NCBI GenBank assembly: GCA_023429275.1
Contig: JAEYWB010000402.1
Location: forward strand, 1-16,902
Reading direction: 5' to 3'
Origin: Planctomycetota bacterium
GTDB taxonomy: Bacteria > Planctomycetota > Planctomycetia > Planctomycetales > Planctomycetaceae
DNA length: 16,902 nt
Shown here: in pieces, positions 1 through 7,850 of the stretch
Layout of the letters: each line of letters begins with the position of its first letter
How positions within the stretch are numbered: the stretch's first letter is position 1
The notes under the pieces: generated by a model
What the model saw: the letters and a program-made list of their open reading frames with translations, nothing else
Database searches by the model: none
What the model was told of the DNA's origin: nothing
Made by a program: the position numbers and the translations under genes

Positions 1-214
1 ATCGACAGAAGCAAGAAGGCCGGAGCATCTTGCGCGGGGGACGTTGAGTCCCGATTTCGGCCCTGGCGGCAAAAGTATGACATTCGATTTCTTTGCACGA
101 ACCACCTTGCGGAATACGGGAACCACCATAGCGTGGCAGCGTCATGCCATCGTGTCGTGATCCGGGACGTCAGGGTCGACGAGGCAGTACTCCCTCTCTT
201 CAAAGGCCGTAGCC

Positions 215-451
215 ATGCCACTTCCTACGCGGGAGGAGCTAGCCAAGAGCTTTCTTGACGGAGCCCAGCGATATTACGAGTCGCGGGTAATGGATCTCAC
301 AGCTGATATCGACAACCTGCTTGCCAACTCGGTGGGAATCGACGACCACCAGTTCATCGACAAGGCCTTTCGGGATGTTGTCGAGAAGTTATCCAATGAA
401 AGGGACAACCTGGAAACCGTTGTCGCCTACCGAAAGCAGCGATCGCTCTAG
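215..451 (+). CDS. Hypothetical protein, 78 aa
   Basis: I do not recognise this protein. It is a 78-residue, mostly helical and charged sequence beginning MPLPTREELAKSF, with no signal peptide, membrane segment or cysteines. The composition (many Asp, Glu, Leu, Arg; few Pro or Ser) is like a real soluble small protein rather than a shadow frame. The ATG at 215 has only a weak AAGG-like sequence in front of it. The gene ends just before a perfect 9-bp hairpin at 464-489 and is convergent with the alcohol dehydrogenase remnant on the other strand. No function can be proposed. Confidence 0.45.
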   Translation: MPLPTREELAKSFLDGAQRYYESRVMDLTADIDNLLANSVGIDDHQFIDKAFRDVVEKLSNERDNLETVVAYRKQRSL

Positions 452-463
452 GAGAGTTGTCTG

Positions 464-489
464 CGACGGCGCCCGGCGGAGCGCCGTCG
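464..489. terminator. Hairpin between convergent genes
   Basis: CGACGGCGC (464-472) is perfectly complementary to GCGCCGTCG (481-489) across an 8-nt loop. It lies 13 nt after the stop of the 215-451 gene and 10 nt after the stop of the minus-strand dehydrogenase remnant, so it is placed to end transcription from both sides. There is no T-run on either side, so it is terminator-like rather than a classical intrinsic terminator. Confidence 0.4.
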
Positions 490-498
490 TGGATGATC

Positions 499-708
499 TC
501 ATCCGAAGGTGATAAGCGGCTTGATGATGCCGTCCTCGTTCGTCTCCATGAGACGGACGGCACGATCAACCTCGGAGAACGGAATCCGGTGCGTCGTCAT
601 GCGACCCGGGTCAGTCCGACCGGCTTCAATGAGTCGCAACAGTCGACTCATGCGGCCTCTTCCACCCGGGCAAAGTCCTCCTCGAATGGTCTTATCCCCC
701 ATTCCCCC
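499..708 (-). pseudogene. C-terminal remnant of a zinc-dependent alcohol dehydrogenase
   Basis: Read on the minus strand, this stretch encodes about 70 residues that match only the last fifth of a medium-chain alcohol dehydrogenase of the secondary-alcohol type (Clostridium beijerinckii ADH-like). The recognisable line-up is GGMGDKTIRGGLCPGG, then RLLRLIEAGR, then MTTHRIPF and a C-terminal DGIIKPLITFG before the stop. The catalytic zinc site, structural zinc site and Rossmann fold, about 280 residues, are missing. An ATG at 732 would give a 77-residue open frame, but its first eight residues do not fit the family. The fragment begins about 30 nt behind the stop of the NtrC-type regulator, so a deletion or rearrangement probably joined the two. 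It may be co-transcribed with the regulator but cannot be an active enzyme. It is from a different subfamily than the intact dehydrogenase at 4096-5091. Confidence 0.75.
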
Positions 709-738
709 GCTCCGGAATGGGCAAATGAGCATCCCGGT

Positions 739-2160
739 CTAGACCTTGTCTGGATCGATGTTCAGTCGCTCAAGCAGGCGATAGAGCTTACGGCGATGGA
801 TTCCGAGCACTCGAGCTGCCTGGGCCTTGTTGCCCCGCTCCCGGCGAAGAATGTCGATGACGTGCTGACGTTCCCGTGCCTGGAGCGTGTCTCCGGTTTG
901 CGATTCGTCGGAGCCTGATGTCTCGGCCTGACCTTCGCCGCTTCCGGCCTCCAGGGATGAGGGTTCTTCGGGCGTACCTGGAGAAGCAGCCTGGAGAACC
1001 TCGCGCGGCAAATCGTCGACGACAATGACATTCGAGTCTGCCAGGATCTTGGCCCGCTCCAAGGCGTTGATGAGCTGGCGGATGTTTCCAGGCCAGCGAT
1101 AACTCTCCAGGACAGCTAACGCGTCCGGGTCGACCTCCCACTCATCTCCCAGGTATGCCGACACGAGGAGTGGCAGGTCCCCTTTCCGTTCCCGCAACGG
1201 CGGCAGGACGAGGGAAAAGACGTTGATGCGGTAATAGAGGTCTTCGCGGAATCGTCCCGCTTGAACTTCCTGTTCCATGTTGCGGTTCGTCGCCGCGATG
1301 ATCCGGACGTCGACCTTTCGCTCCTGATGAGATCCGATCCGCCGGAGCGAGCCATCTTCCAGCACGCGGAGCAGCTTTGGCTGAAGTGCCAGCGGCAGCT
1401 CTCCAATCTCGTCAATGAACAGGGTTCCCCCATCGGCGACTTCGAACAGCCCGGTCTTCGTCCCTGTGGCCCCGGTGAACGAGCCCTTTTCGTGGCCGAA
1501 CAGTTCGCTCTCGACCAGGGTTTCGGGAAGCGCGGCGCAGTTGATGGTGACGAATGGCTTGTCCGCTCTTGGACTAGCCGCCTGCAGCGCTCTCGCGACG
1601 AGTTCCTTGCCGGTCCCGCTTTCTCCCTGGATGAGAACAGCCTTATTCGATCGCCCTACGCGTTCGATCAAGCGAAACACGCTTTGCATTGCCGCGGACT
1701 GGCCGACGATCTTTGGCGGTCGCTGCTCCCGTTGGATCAGCGACTTGAGGTTCCGATTCTCTCGCTGAAGTCGACCACGTTCGAAGGCCAGCCGGCACCG
1801 TCGCTCGAGCTCCGCGAGGGGAAACGGTTTCGTCAGGTAGTCGAGCGCCCCCAGCTTCATCGCCTCGACGGCGTTCTCGACGGTCGCCTGTCCCGTGAGG
1901 ATGATGACTTCGGCTTCGGACTCGGCTTCCTTCATCCGCTGGAGAACTTCGAGCCCCGAAATGCCCGGCATATTCATGTCGCAGACGACGACGTCAAATT
2001 GCCGTCGTTCAAGCTCACGGAGTGCTTCCTGACCGTTTGCCGCCTGGTGGACGACATGGCGTTTCTTCGTCAGCCACTGCGCGGCAAGCTGACGGAACTC
2101 GTCTTCATCCTCCACGAGGAGAAGATTCATCGGTGCAGCGTTCTCAGACATCCAGTTCAC
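739..2160 (-). CDS. NtrC-family sigma-54-dependent response regulator
   Basis: This is a cytoplasmic two-component response regulator that activates sigma-54 promoters. Domains in order: receiver (about 11-125) with phospho-acceptor D61 in VVVCDMNMPG, switch T89 and K111 (KPF); AAA+ domain (about 150-370) with Walker A GESGTGKE (179-186), the sigma-54 contact loop as GSFTGA (226-231, usually GAFTGA), Walker B LFIDE (247-251) and WPGNIRQL near 356-363; and a Fis-type helix-turn-helix at 430-470 (NKAQAARVLGIHRRKLYRLL). The 473-residue length is normal. The first codon at 2160 is GTG. ATG codons at 2151 and 2130 are in frame and 2151 may be the true start, as no Shine-Dalgarno site decides it. 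No histidine kinase is visible, so it is an orphan within the window. Its upstream region is a degraded transposase remnant. Confidence 0.95.
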   Translation of the reverse strand: MNWMSENAAPMNLLLVEDEDEFRQLAAQWLTKKRHVVHQAANGQEALRELERRQFDVVVCDMNMPGISGLEVLQRMKEAESEAEVIILTGQATVENAVEAMKLGALDYLTKPFPLAELERRCRLAFERGRLQRENRNLKSLIQREQRPPKIVGQSAAMQSVFRLIERVGRSNKAVLIQGESGTGKELVARALQAASPRADKPFVTINCAALPETLVESELFGHEKGSFTGATGTKTGLFEVADGGTLFIDEIGELPLALQPKLLRVLEDGSLRRIGSHQERKVDVRIIAATNRNMEQEVQAGRFREDLYYRINVFSLVLPPLRERKGDLPLLVSAYLGDEWEVDPDALAVLESYRWPGNIRQLINALERAKILADSNVIVVDDLPREVLQAASPGTPEEPSSLEAGSGEGQAETSGSDESQTGDTLQARERQHVIDILRRERGNKAQAARVLGIHRRKLYRLLERLNIDPDKV

Positions 2161-2212
2161 CCGGCCAGAAAGCAGCGTTCCCGGAGATTATGGAAGGTTC
2201 CGACACGCGAAG

Positions 2213-2440
2213 CTATCCGGGGGGCACAAGGGCATCCCGGGTGCCGATAAGCCACGACCAGGCAGGAGCGTTCACGCAAATCGACCGACGACGCCACAAA
2301 GCGAGAAAGACGGTGAAATGCCGGGCCGCGACGCCGCGAAGGAACGTCTTCACCCTGGACCAGAGGGGCTCGATCGGATTGAAGTCCGGTGAGTGCCGAC
2401 GACTCCATTCCATGCATGGAACATGCCTGACGAAGATCCG
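2213..2440 (-). mobile_element. 3' remnant of an IS630-family transposase
   Basis: The minus-strand frame contains RRHSPDFNPIEPLWSRVKTF, which matches the last catalytic (DDE) block of IS630/Tc1-mariner-type transposases (canonically YSPDLNPIE.vWs.lK), followed by an AAARTF-like stretch, here GVAARHF. Nothing corresponding to the first two catalytic Asp residues or the DNA-binding domain is present, and the sequence after GVAARHF loses similarity, so the element is truncated at both ends. No terminal inverted repeats or TA duplication could be seen. It fills the 306-nt gap between the kinase fusion gene (stop at 2467) and the NtrC-type regulator (start near 2160), so the regulator's promoter probably lies within or over old insertion-sequence DNA. 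Confidence 0.6.
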
Positions 2441-2466
2441 CCGGGATAGCACGGGATGAATCCGCT

Positions 2467-4068
2467 CTAACAAGGACTGTCCACCGTCGGCAGCGACGGC
2501 GCGGGAGCGGATCGGGACCTGATCGCCATTGTGAGTTTCTCAATGTCCGGATTCGGGCCGTCGACCAGGATCGCCTCACTGCGTTCTTCGGCCGACAGGG
2601 GCTCGTCGCCCGAAAGTTGTTGATCCAGAACGACAACGTCGGCGTCTGAAGGGTCGCCCCCTTGGGCATGGCGCTCCATGATCCGGGACCGGGCGATTGC
2701 CTGATCAAGGACCAGGTCGAGAACCACAAATGGAACACCCGCTTCTTTCGCAACGCCTCGCAATGACGCCCGGTGCCGTCGCCGGAGGAAGGTGGCGTCG
2801 ATGATGACGGGAAAGCCGGTCGCAAGGATCTGTCGACCGAGATCGGGGAGCACCTCCCGATAGATCTCGTCCGTCACTTCCGCACGATAGGGGTCGCCGG
2901 TCCGGATCTCGGTGCGAGGCGTCCCCCAGAGACCGAACAGACGCTTCCGTTCGACATCCGAACGGAGGCGGATGGCGCCGGTCCGGCCTGCAAGCTGAAT
3001 CGCGAGATGGGACTTTCCTGTCCCTGAGACCCCGTGCGTGATGACGACCGACATCGGCCTGGGCCGGGTCTGCTCTGCGGCGAGCTCGATGTACCGTTGA
3101 AGATCTCGAAGGAGCGTGGAGCGGACCTCGGATGTCGGAGGCTCGTCCTGCTGCATGAGTCGAATGGCCGTGACCTTCGCACGGACGAGCGCTCGATAGA
3201 CGAAGTACCACCGCCATCCCGCGAGCCCCTGATAGTCGCCCGTCTGCTCGAGCCACCGGTTCAGCACCCGCGCGGCGAGGTCCGGCTTCCCTCGCTCGGT
3301 GAGGTCCATTGCCAGGAAGGCTATCTCGTCGATGACGTCGATCCACCGGAGCTGCGGATTGAACTCGAGGCAATCAAACATCTCGATTCGGTCGTCCAGG
3401 AAGACCATGTTTCCCAGATGCAGGTCTCCATGGCACTCTCGAATTCGCCCAAGCCACTTCCGCTTGTGGAACCACGGCTCCAGGCGGCGTGTCTCATTTT
3501 CGATCCACTCCTCGATGGCCGAGAGCGCCCCAGCCACATCGGTCTTTCTCAAGACACGGAGGTTATCCTCCATCTGCTCATGCAGAGTCGCTGCCTCGCC
3601 GAAGGGATCGTCCGGCCGGGCGACCTCGATTTGAGCATGAAAGGCCGCCAATCTGTCGGCGAGCTGGTCGATGTGACGAGCCGTCAGTTCCCCGCGCTCA
3701 AGCACTGCGGGCAAGAGTTGAGTCTGAGGGAACTGTCGCATTTGTACGGCGAAATCGATGATCTCCTTGCGATCGTTGGCTCCTGATACGACGAGCGAGG
3801 GGGAGTCGACCGGTCCCATGATCGGGCGAACGGCGACATACAGTCCGCAAGCGAGTCGACGGTTGAGGCGAAGTTCCTCTTCACAGCACGCCCGCCGCTG
3901 TTCGAGGAAGCGGAAGTCGACGAATCCGAAGTGGACCGGTTTCTTGATCTTGTAGGCGTACGGGCCGGTCAGGATCACCCAGGAGATGTGCGTCTGGAGA
4001 ACCTCGAACTGCTCCACTGGATGGTCAAAGGCCTCGGGGCGAAGCAGATGTTCAATGAGCGTGTTCAT
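2467..4068 (-). CDS. Bifunctional aminoglycoside phosphotransferase-like / P-loop kinase protein
   Basis: This is a fusion of two phosphoryl-transfer domains. Numbering from the in-frame ATG at 4074, residues 1-335 are an APH/choline-kinase-like fold with AYKIKKPV (40-47), the catalytic loop CHGDLHLGN (H215, G216, D217) and the metal-binding D234 in FDCLEFNP. Residues 340-535 are an AAA/zeta-toxin-like P-loop kinase with Walker A GVSGTGKS (348-355). The family is known as bifunctional aminoglycoside phosphotransferase/ATP-binding protein; its substrate is unknown and antibiotic resistance should not be assumed. The start at 4068 is preferred because GGGAG sits 6 nt before it, giving 533 residues. 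Its start lies 27 nt behind the stop of the dehydrogenase gene, so the two are probably one transcript. Confidence 0.9.
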   Translation of the reverse strand: MNTLIEHLLRPEAFDHPVEQFEVLQTHISWVILTGPYAYKIKKPVHFGFVDFRFLEQRRACCEEELRLNRRLACGLYVAVRPIMGPVDSPSLVVSGANDRKEIIDFAVQMRQFPQTQLLPAVLERGELTARHIDQLADRLAAFHAQIEVARPDDPFGEAATLHEQMEDNLRVLRKTDVAGALSAIEEWIENETRRLEPWFHKRKWLGRIRECHGDLHLGNMVFLDDRIEMFDCLEFNPQLRWIDVIDEIAFLAMDLTERGKPDLAARVLNRWLEQTGDYQGLAGWRWYFVYRALVRAKVTAIRLMQQDEPPTSEVRSTLLRDLQRYIELAAEQTRPRPMSVVITHGVSGTGKSHLAIQLAGRTGAIRLRSDVERKRLFGLWGTPRTEIRTGDPYRAEVTDEIYREVLPDLGRQILATGFPVIIDATFLRRRHRASLRGVAKEAGVPFVVLDLVLDQAIARSRIMERHAQGGDPSDADVVVLDQQLSGDEPLSAEERSEAILVDGPNPDIEKLTMAIRSRSAPAPSLPTVDSPC

Positions 4069-4095
4069 TCGCATCTCCCGGGCGACAGCCGTCAG

Positions 4096-5091
4096 TTATT
4101 CAGCAGGTTCGGGGACGAGGACGGCGGCTCCATTGAGCTCGCCTCTCCTGAGTCGCCGGAGGGCTTCGTTCGCTGCTGACAACGGAAAGACTTCGGTCGT
4201 CGCGCGGATTCCAGCCTTTCCGACCAGGTCCAGGAACTGGCGGCCATCTTCCCGCGTGAGATTTGCGACGGACCGGACGCTCCGTTCCCCCCAAAGCCAT
4301 TCGTAGGGGAACGACGGAATGTCACTCATGTGGATGCCGCCGCAGACGACGACACCCCCTTTGCGAACCTGCCGCAGGGCCTGTGGGACAAGTGCCCCGA
4401 CGGGAGCGAAGAGAAGCGCGGCATCGAGAGGGATGGGAGAGGCCATGTCGGAATCCCCCGCCCATGCGGCCCCCAGCGACAGTGCGAACTTCTGCGATTC
4501 CACATCCCCGGGACGCGTGAACGCGTACACCTCGCGTCCCTCAAACCGCGCGGCCTGCGCGACGAGGTGCGCGGCCGCCCCGAAGCCGTAGATTCCAACG
4601 CGCCCGGGGTCCCCGGCCATCCGCAACGTCCGGTAGCCGATGAGGCCTGCGCAGAGGAGTGGAGCGGCTTCCACGGCGTCGAGCCCTGGTGGAAGCGGAA
4701 AGCAGTAACGTGCGTCCGCCGTCATGCGTTCGGCGTACCCTCCGGGAAGGTGGTATCCCGTGAAGCGGGCTCGGTCGCAGAGGTTTTCGCGTCCGCTTCG
4801 GCAATCGACGCATTCGCCGCAGGTCCATCCTAACCAGGGAACTCCGACACGATCCCCGACCGCGAGTCCCTCGACTCGAGTTCCGACCCTCTGGACGACC
4901 CCAACCACTTCGTGCCCGGGGGTCACCGGCATCGCGGCATCGTGGAGTTCGCCGTCGATAATGTGGAGATCGGTCCGGCAGACGCCGCAGGCCAGGACCT
5001 TCAGCAACACCTGGTTCGGTCCCGGCTCGGGATCGGGGAGGTTCCGCTCCTGCAGAGGCTTTCCGATCGAGGTCAGTACCATTGTTTTCAT
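4096..5091 (-). CDS. Zinc-dependent alcohol dehydrogenase (AdhA type)
   Basis: This is a complete 331-residue medium-chain dehydrogenase that oxidises alcohols or reduces aldehydes with NAD(P). The catalytic zinc ligands are C38 (ACGVCRTDLH) and H60 (GHEVVG), and the four structural zinc cysteines are C91, C94, C97 and C105. The Rossmann glycine motif is GIYGFGAAAHLV near residue 166. The short length and the PWLGWTCGEC signature fit the zinc-binding alcohol dehydrogenase group often annotated AdhA and often found with stress genes. The ATG at 5091 has no clear Shine-Dalgarno site; an ATG three codons later (5082) is possible. Two hairpins separate it from the upstream acyltransferase gene, while the downstream kinase fusion follows closely, so a dehydrogenase-kinase transcript is likely. 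Confidence 0.93.
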   Translation of the reverse strand: MKTMVLTSIGKPLQERNLPDPEPGPNQVLLKVLACGVCRTDLHIIDGELHDAAMPVTPGHEVVGVVQRVGTRVEGLAVGDRVGVPWLGWTCGECVDCRSGRENLCDRARFTGYHLPGGYAERMTADARYCFPLPPGLDAVEAAPLLCAGLIGYRTLRMAGDPGRVGIYGFGAAAHLVAQAARFEGREVYAFTRPGDVESQKFALSLGAAWAGDSDMASPIPLDAALLFAPVGALVPQALRQVRKGGVVVCGGIHMSDIPSFPYEWLWGERSVRSVANLTREDGRQFLDLVGKAGIRATTEVFPLSAANEALRRLRRGELNGAAVLVPEPAE

Positions 5092-5106
5092 TGGAAATCA
5101 CGGTCA

Positions 5107-5124
5107 GACGACGGAATCGTCGTC
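5107..5124. other. Tight hairpin upstream of the dehydrogenase gene
   Basis: GACGACG (5107-5113) pairs perfectly with CGTCGTC (5118-5124) across a 4-nt loop, GAAT on the plus strand. It lies 15 nt in front of the dehydrogenase start on the minus strand. It could belong to the 5' leader of that mRNA or be part of a double terminator with the hairpin at 5156-5195. No T-run follows it. Confidence 0.35.
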
Positions 5125-5155
5125 GGAGGCAGGCCAGGCGACGATCACGACCATT

Positions 5156-5195
5156 GAACGGGCCGTCCGACTTATCTGCAGAGCAGGGCCCGTTC
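5156..5195 (-). terminator. Terminator-like hairpin after the acyltransferase-ligase gene
   Basis: GAACGGGCC (5156-5164) and GGCCCGTTC (5187-5195) form a perfect 9-bp stem that starts at the base next to the stop codon of the large acyltransferase-ligase gene. The 22-nt loop contains a small inner CTGC/GCAG stem. No T-run follows on the minus strand, so efficiency as an intrinsic terminator is uncertain, but position and stem length fit an end-of-gene structure. Confidence 0.42.
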
Positions 5196-7841
5196 TCAAC
5201 CGGCGAGCGAACGCTTCTCCAGGATCAGGGCTCGGAGCTGCTTGTAGTCCGCCTTTCCGTTGCCGAGGAGGGGAATTCGAGGCATCTGCTGCACTTCGTC
5301 GAACCGCATGATCCCATGCAGTCCCGCCTTCGCGAGGGTCTCATTCGCCTCGGCGAGGGTGATCGCTCTGGTCGTGAACAGGACGATCCGGCGGCGGCCG
5401 TCCTGATCGATCCCTTCGACCGCGACGTGCGGCCCCTCCTCGTCGGGGGGAAACCGGGCTGCGAGCGGCTCTTCGAGCGCGGGGAGCGAGATCATCTCCC
5501 CCGCCGCCTTGAGGAATCGCTTCAGTCGACCTCGGAAGTGAACGAAACCTTCGGTGTCGACCTCGACAAGGTCCCCGGTCCGATACCACCTCTTTCCGTT
5601 CACCTCGACGAACGGAGAGGTTTCCTCGCCGAGATACCCCGGGAAGACATTCGGGCCTCTGACAAGGAGCATTCCCATCCGGCCGGCGGGGAGGGGTTCG
5701 TTTGTTTCCGGATCGGTCACCAGGATGTCGACCTCGGGGACAGGACGGCCAATCGTCCCGCGGCGGTTGGCCGTTCGTGTGTTGGCCGTGATTCCCGGCG
5801 AGCATTCTGTCACGCCGTAGGCCTCGAGCAGAACCGCTTCGGGAGCAACCCGTTCCACCAGCTCGAACAGGCTTTCCGGGCATTTCTCCGCCCCCACGAC
5901 AATCTGCGTGAGGGAATCCAGTTGTCCGCGCCGGCCCCGCGAGAGGATCTGGCCGATCAGGGTCGGCATGCCGACGAGAAGGGTCGGTTCGTAACGGCCG
6001 ATCTTGCCGGCCAATCCTGCGACGTCGCTCGGGTCCGGGTGATGGACAACCCGGATGCCGCATAGCAAGGGAAACAGCCCCGCCAGTGTAAAGCCGAACG
6101 CGTGGAACATCGGCAGGAAGCCAAGAAGCGCGTCGCGGCTGGTTAGTTCGAGCACCGCGGGAACGGCGCGGAGATTCGCCAGGATGTTCGCGTGGGTCAA
6201 CGGCACCGCCTTGGGAGCTTTTTCGGAACCGGAGGTGAAGAGAATCGCGGCCCGGGCTCCGGGTTCGGGAGAGGGACAGCGGCGTCGGACGGATTCCGGG
6301 GCGAATCGGATCGCCAGGAGCGTTCGCAGCCGTTCGAACCAGCCGATCCCGGCTTTCAGATCCTCCATGTCAAGGAACTCGATTTCGTCGATCCGGATCC
6401 TCAGTCGGTCGCGCAGGGCCCGGGAAGTCACGACATGTGTGACCCCCGTCAGCTTGACCGAGTGGTTGAGGTGCGCCGGGCCTGTCGTCCAGTTCAACAG
6501 GACCGGCACCTTGCCTGCCAGCAGGAGTCCGAGCGAGGCGAGGTCGGCGGCGACGGATGCGGGGAGCATCAGACCGACATGCTCCCCCGGAAGAGCCTCA
6601 AACCGGCGGGCGAGCAGCAAGGCCCCGACGAGGAGTTTCTCGTAGGTCAGGACTCCCGACAGATCATCGGCGGCGACGACGTCTCGAGGGGCTGAGAGCG
6701 CCCGGCGGACGAAGGCCTGCGGGATGTTCGTCGCGAGCACCTCCGGCGGCACAATCCTGGCCGGGGGACGAAACCATTCCACGGAGACCGGCTGCTCGGT
6801 CGCCTTTGCCTGCTGGTGGAGAGCCAGCGAGACGAGATCGCCCACCGTCGACGGCACGGCATTGGCGCTGCCGCCGAACTGCTGCTCAATTGCAAGGGCC
6901 AGATCCATTCTCTGCAGGCTGTCGAAGCCGAGCTCATCGAGCGGGGACTCTCCCTTGAGATGTTCTGCATCAAAGGTCCGGCCCCCGTGGGTCGAAAGGA
7001 GATCGGCGATCGTCTTCCAGATCTCGCGGGGCGCCTGCTCGAGATCGATCTGGCGGCCGATCTCCGCCGACACCCTCGGAAACTGGTACCGTCGGGGACC
7101 AATCAGGAAGTGGTAGGGAACAAATGTGGGCGGCTCGGGGCCCTCGATATTGTACCGCTTCTCGAACCAGCGGTTCACCTTGTCCCGCTCGAGCGGTGGG
7201 AGCCTTTCGCGATCGACCGGCTCAACCGTAACGTCGACCCGGCGACGAGGCATCAGGAAGATCAGATTTGCCAGCAGTAGCAGCGCTCCCTGGCAGAGGC
7301 GCTGCCCAAGCGGCGGCGCTTTCCCCGTCCGGGCATAGCTGAACATGCTCCCCCACAGCCCTCGGGTCCGGACGATCACGATGGACGCCTCGGGGACAGC
7401 CTGGAGGATCTCGGTCAATCCGCTTGCCGCGCCGAGTTGTTCCGTGCCATCCCGCTGAGCCCGCCCTGACGGCCAGAGGCCGACGTTCTCGCCCCGACGC
7501 AGGGCGGCGATGACTTCCTGAATCGCTCCCGCTGCGCGGGACCGCGCCTCGTCGCTCTGATGCTGAAGTGAGGGGACTGGGATCGCGTTGAGGAGCCGTG
7601 TGAGAGGGCGGACAATCGCATGAGGAAAGTTCTCCTCGGCGAATAGGATGCGAGGACGAAATCTCTCGTAGAACGTGATGAGAAACAGCACAGGATCGAC
7701 GTAGGCGGGATGGCTCGGAAGCAGCAGCACCGGCCTCCGAAGCGTCTGCAGGTCTTCGTCTCCGTGAACCCGGACGCGATACCGGAGCGCCAGGACGAAC
7801 CGGGCCAACCGCCAGACGAGGTATCGCAGTATCGCAACCAT
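5196..7841 (-). CDS. Fusion: lysophospholipid acyltransferase, acyl carrier domain, acyl-AMP ligase
   Basis: This 881-residue protein resembles E. coli Aas but carries its own acyl carrier domain. Residues 1-215: PlsC-type acyltransferase with the HX4D motif HPAYVD (H44, D49) and WPSGR (123-127), plus a hydrophobic N-terminus and a second hydrophobic stretch (185-197) fitting a membrane-associated protein. Residues 272-345: carrier domain with the phosphopantetheine serine S308 in DELGFDSLQRMDL. Residues 360-881: AMP-dependent acyl ligase with P-loop FTSGSEKAPKAVPLTH (535-550), YGVTECSP (675-682), YRTGDLV (753-759) and catalytic K863 in LLGNGKADY. The likely role is fatty-acid activation, loading on S308 and transfer to a lysophospholipid. 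The ATG at 7841 is preceded by AAAGG with 6-nt spacing, overlapping the stop codon of the unrecognised frame upstream. Confidence 0.93.
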   Translation of the reverse strand: MVAILRYLVWRLARFVLALRYRVRVHGDEDLQTLRRPVLLLPSHPAYVDPVLFLITFYERFRPRILFAEENFPHAIVRPLTRLLNAIPVPSLQHQSDEARSRAAGAIQEVIAALRRGENVGLWPSGRAQRDGTEQLGAASGLTEILQAVPEASIVIVRTRGLWGSMFSYARTGKAPPLGQRLCQGALLLLANLIFLMPRRRVDVTVEPVDRERLPPLERDKVNRWFEKRYNIEGPEPPTFVPYHFLIGPRRYQFPRVSAEIGRQIDLEQAPREIWKTIADLLSTHGGRTFDAEHLKGESPLDELGFDSLQRMDLALAIEQQFGGSANAVPSTVGDLVSLALHQQAKATEQPVSVEWFRPPARIVPPEVLATNIPQAFVRRALSAPRDVVAADDLSGVLTYEKLLVGALLLARRFEALPGEHVGLMLPASVAADLASLGLLLAGKVPVLLNWTTGPAHLNHSVKLTGVTHVVTSRALRDRLRIRIDEIEFLDMEDLKAGIGWFERLRTLLAIRFAPESVRRRCPSPEPGARAAILFTSGSEKAPKAVPLTHANILANLRAVPAVLELTSRDALLGFLPMFHAFGFTLAGLFPLLCGIRVVHHPDPSDVAGLAGKIGRYEPTLLVGMPTLIGQILSRGRRGQLDSLTQIVVGAEKCPESLFELVERVAPEAVLLEAYGVTECSPGITANTRTANRRGTIGRPVPEVDILVTDPETNEPLPAGRMGMLLVRGPNVFPGYLGEETSPFVEVNGKRWYRTGDLVEVDTEGFVHFRGRLKRFLKAAGEMISLPALEEPLAARFPPDEEGPHVAVEGIDQDGRRRIVLFTTRAITLAEANETLAKAGLHGIMRFDEVQQMPRIPLLGNGKADYKQLRALILEKRSLAG

Positions 7842-7850
7842 GGGAGGCCT

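Noticed and set aside
1..258. Plus-strand frame open from the window edge to 258
   Set aside because: The 85 residues match no family I know, and the frame overlaps the start of the better small gene at 215. It could be the end of a gene outside the window, but nothing supports it strongly.
1261..2250. 329-codon plus-strand open frame opposite the NtrC-type regulator
   Set aside because: It is a shadow of a GC-rich gene: the minus-strand product has every motif of the family, and the plus product has none.
5082..6065. 327-codon plus-strand open frame opposite the ligase domain
   Set aside because: It is antisense to the conserved AMP-ligase motifs and is low-complexity in character; a shadow frame.
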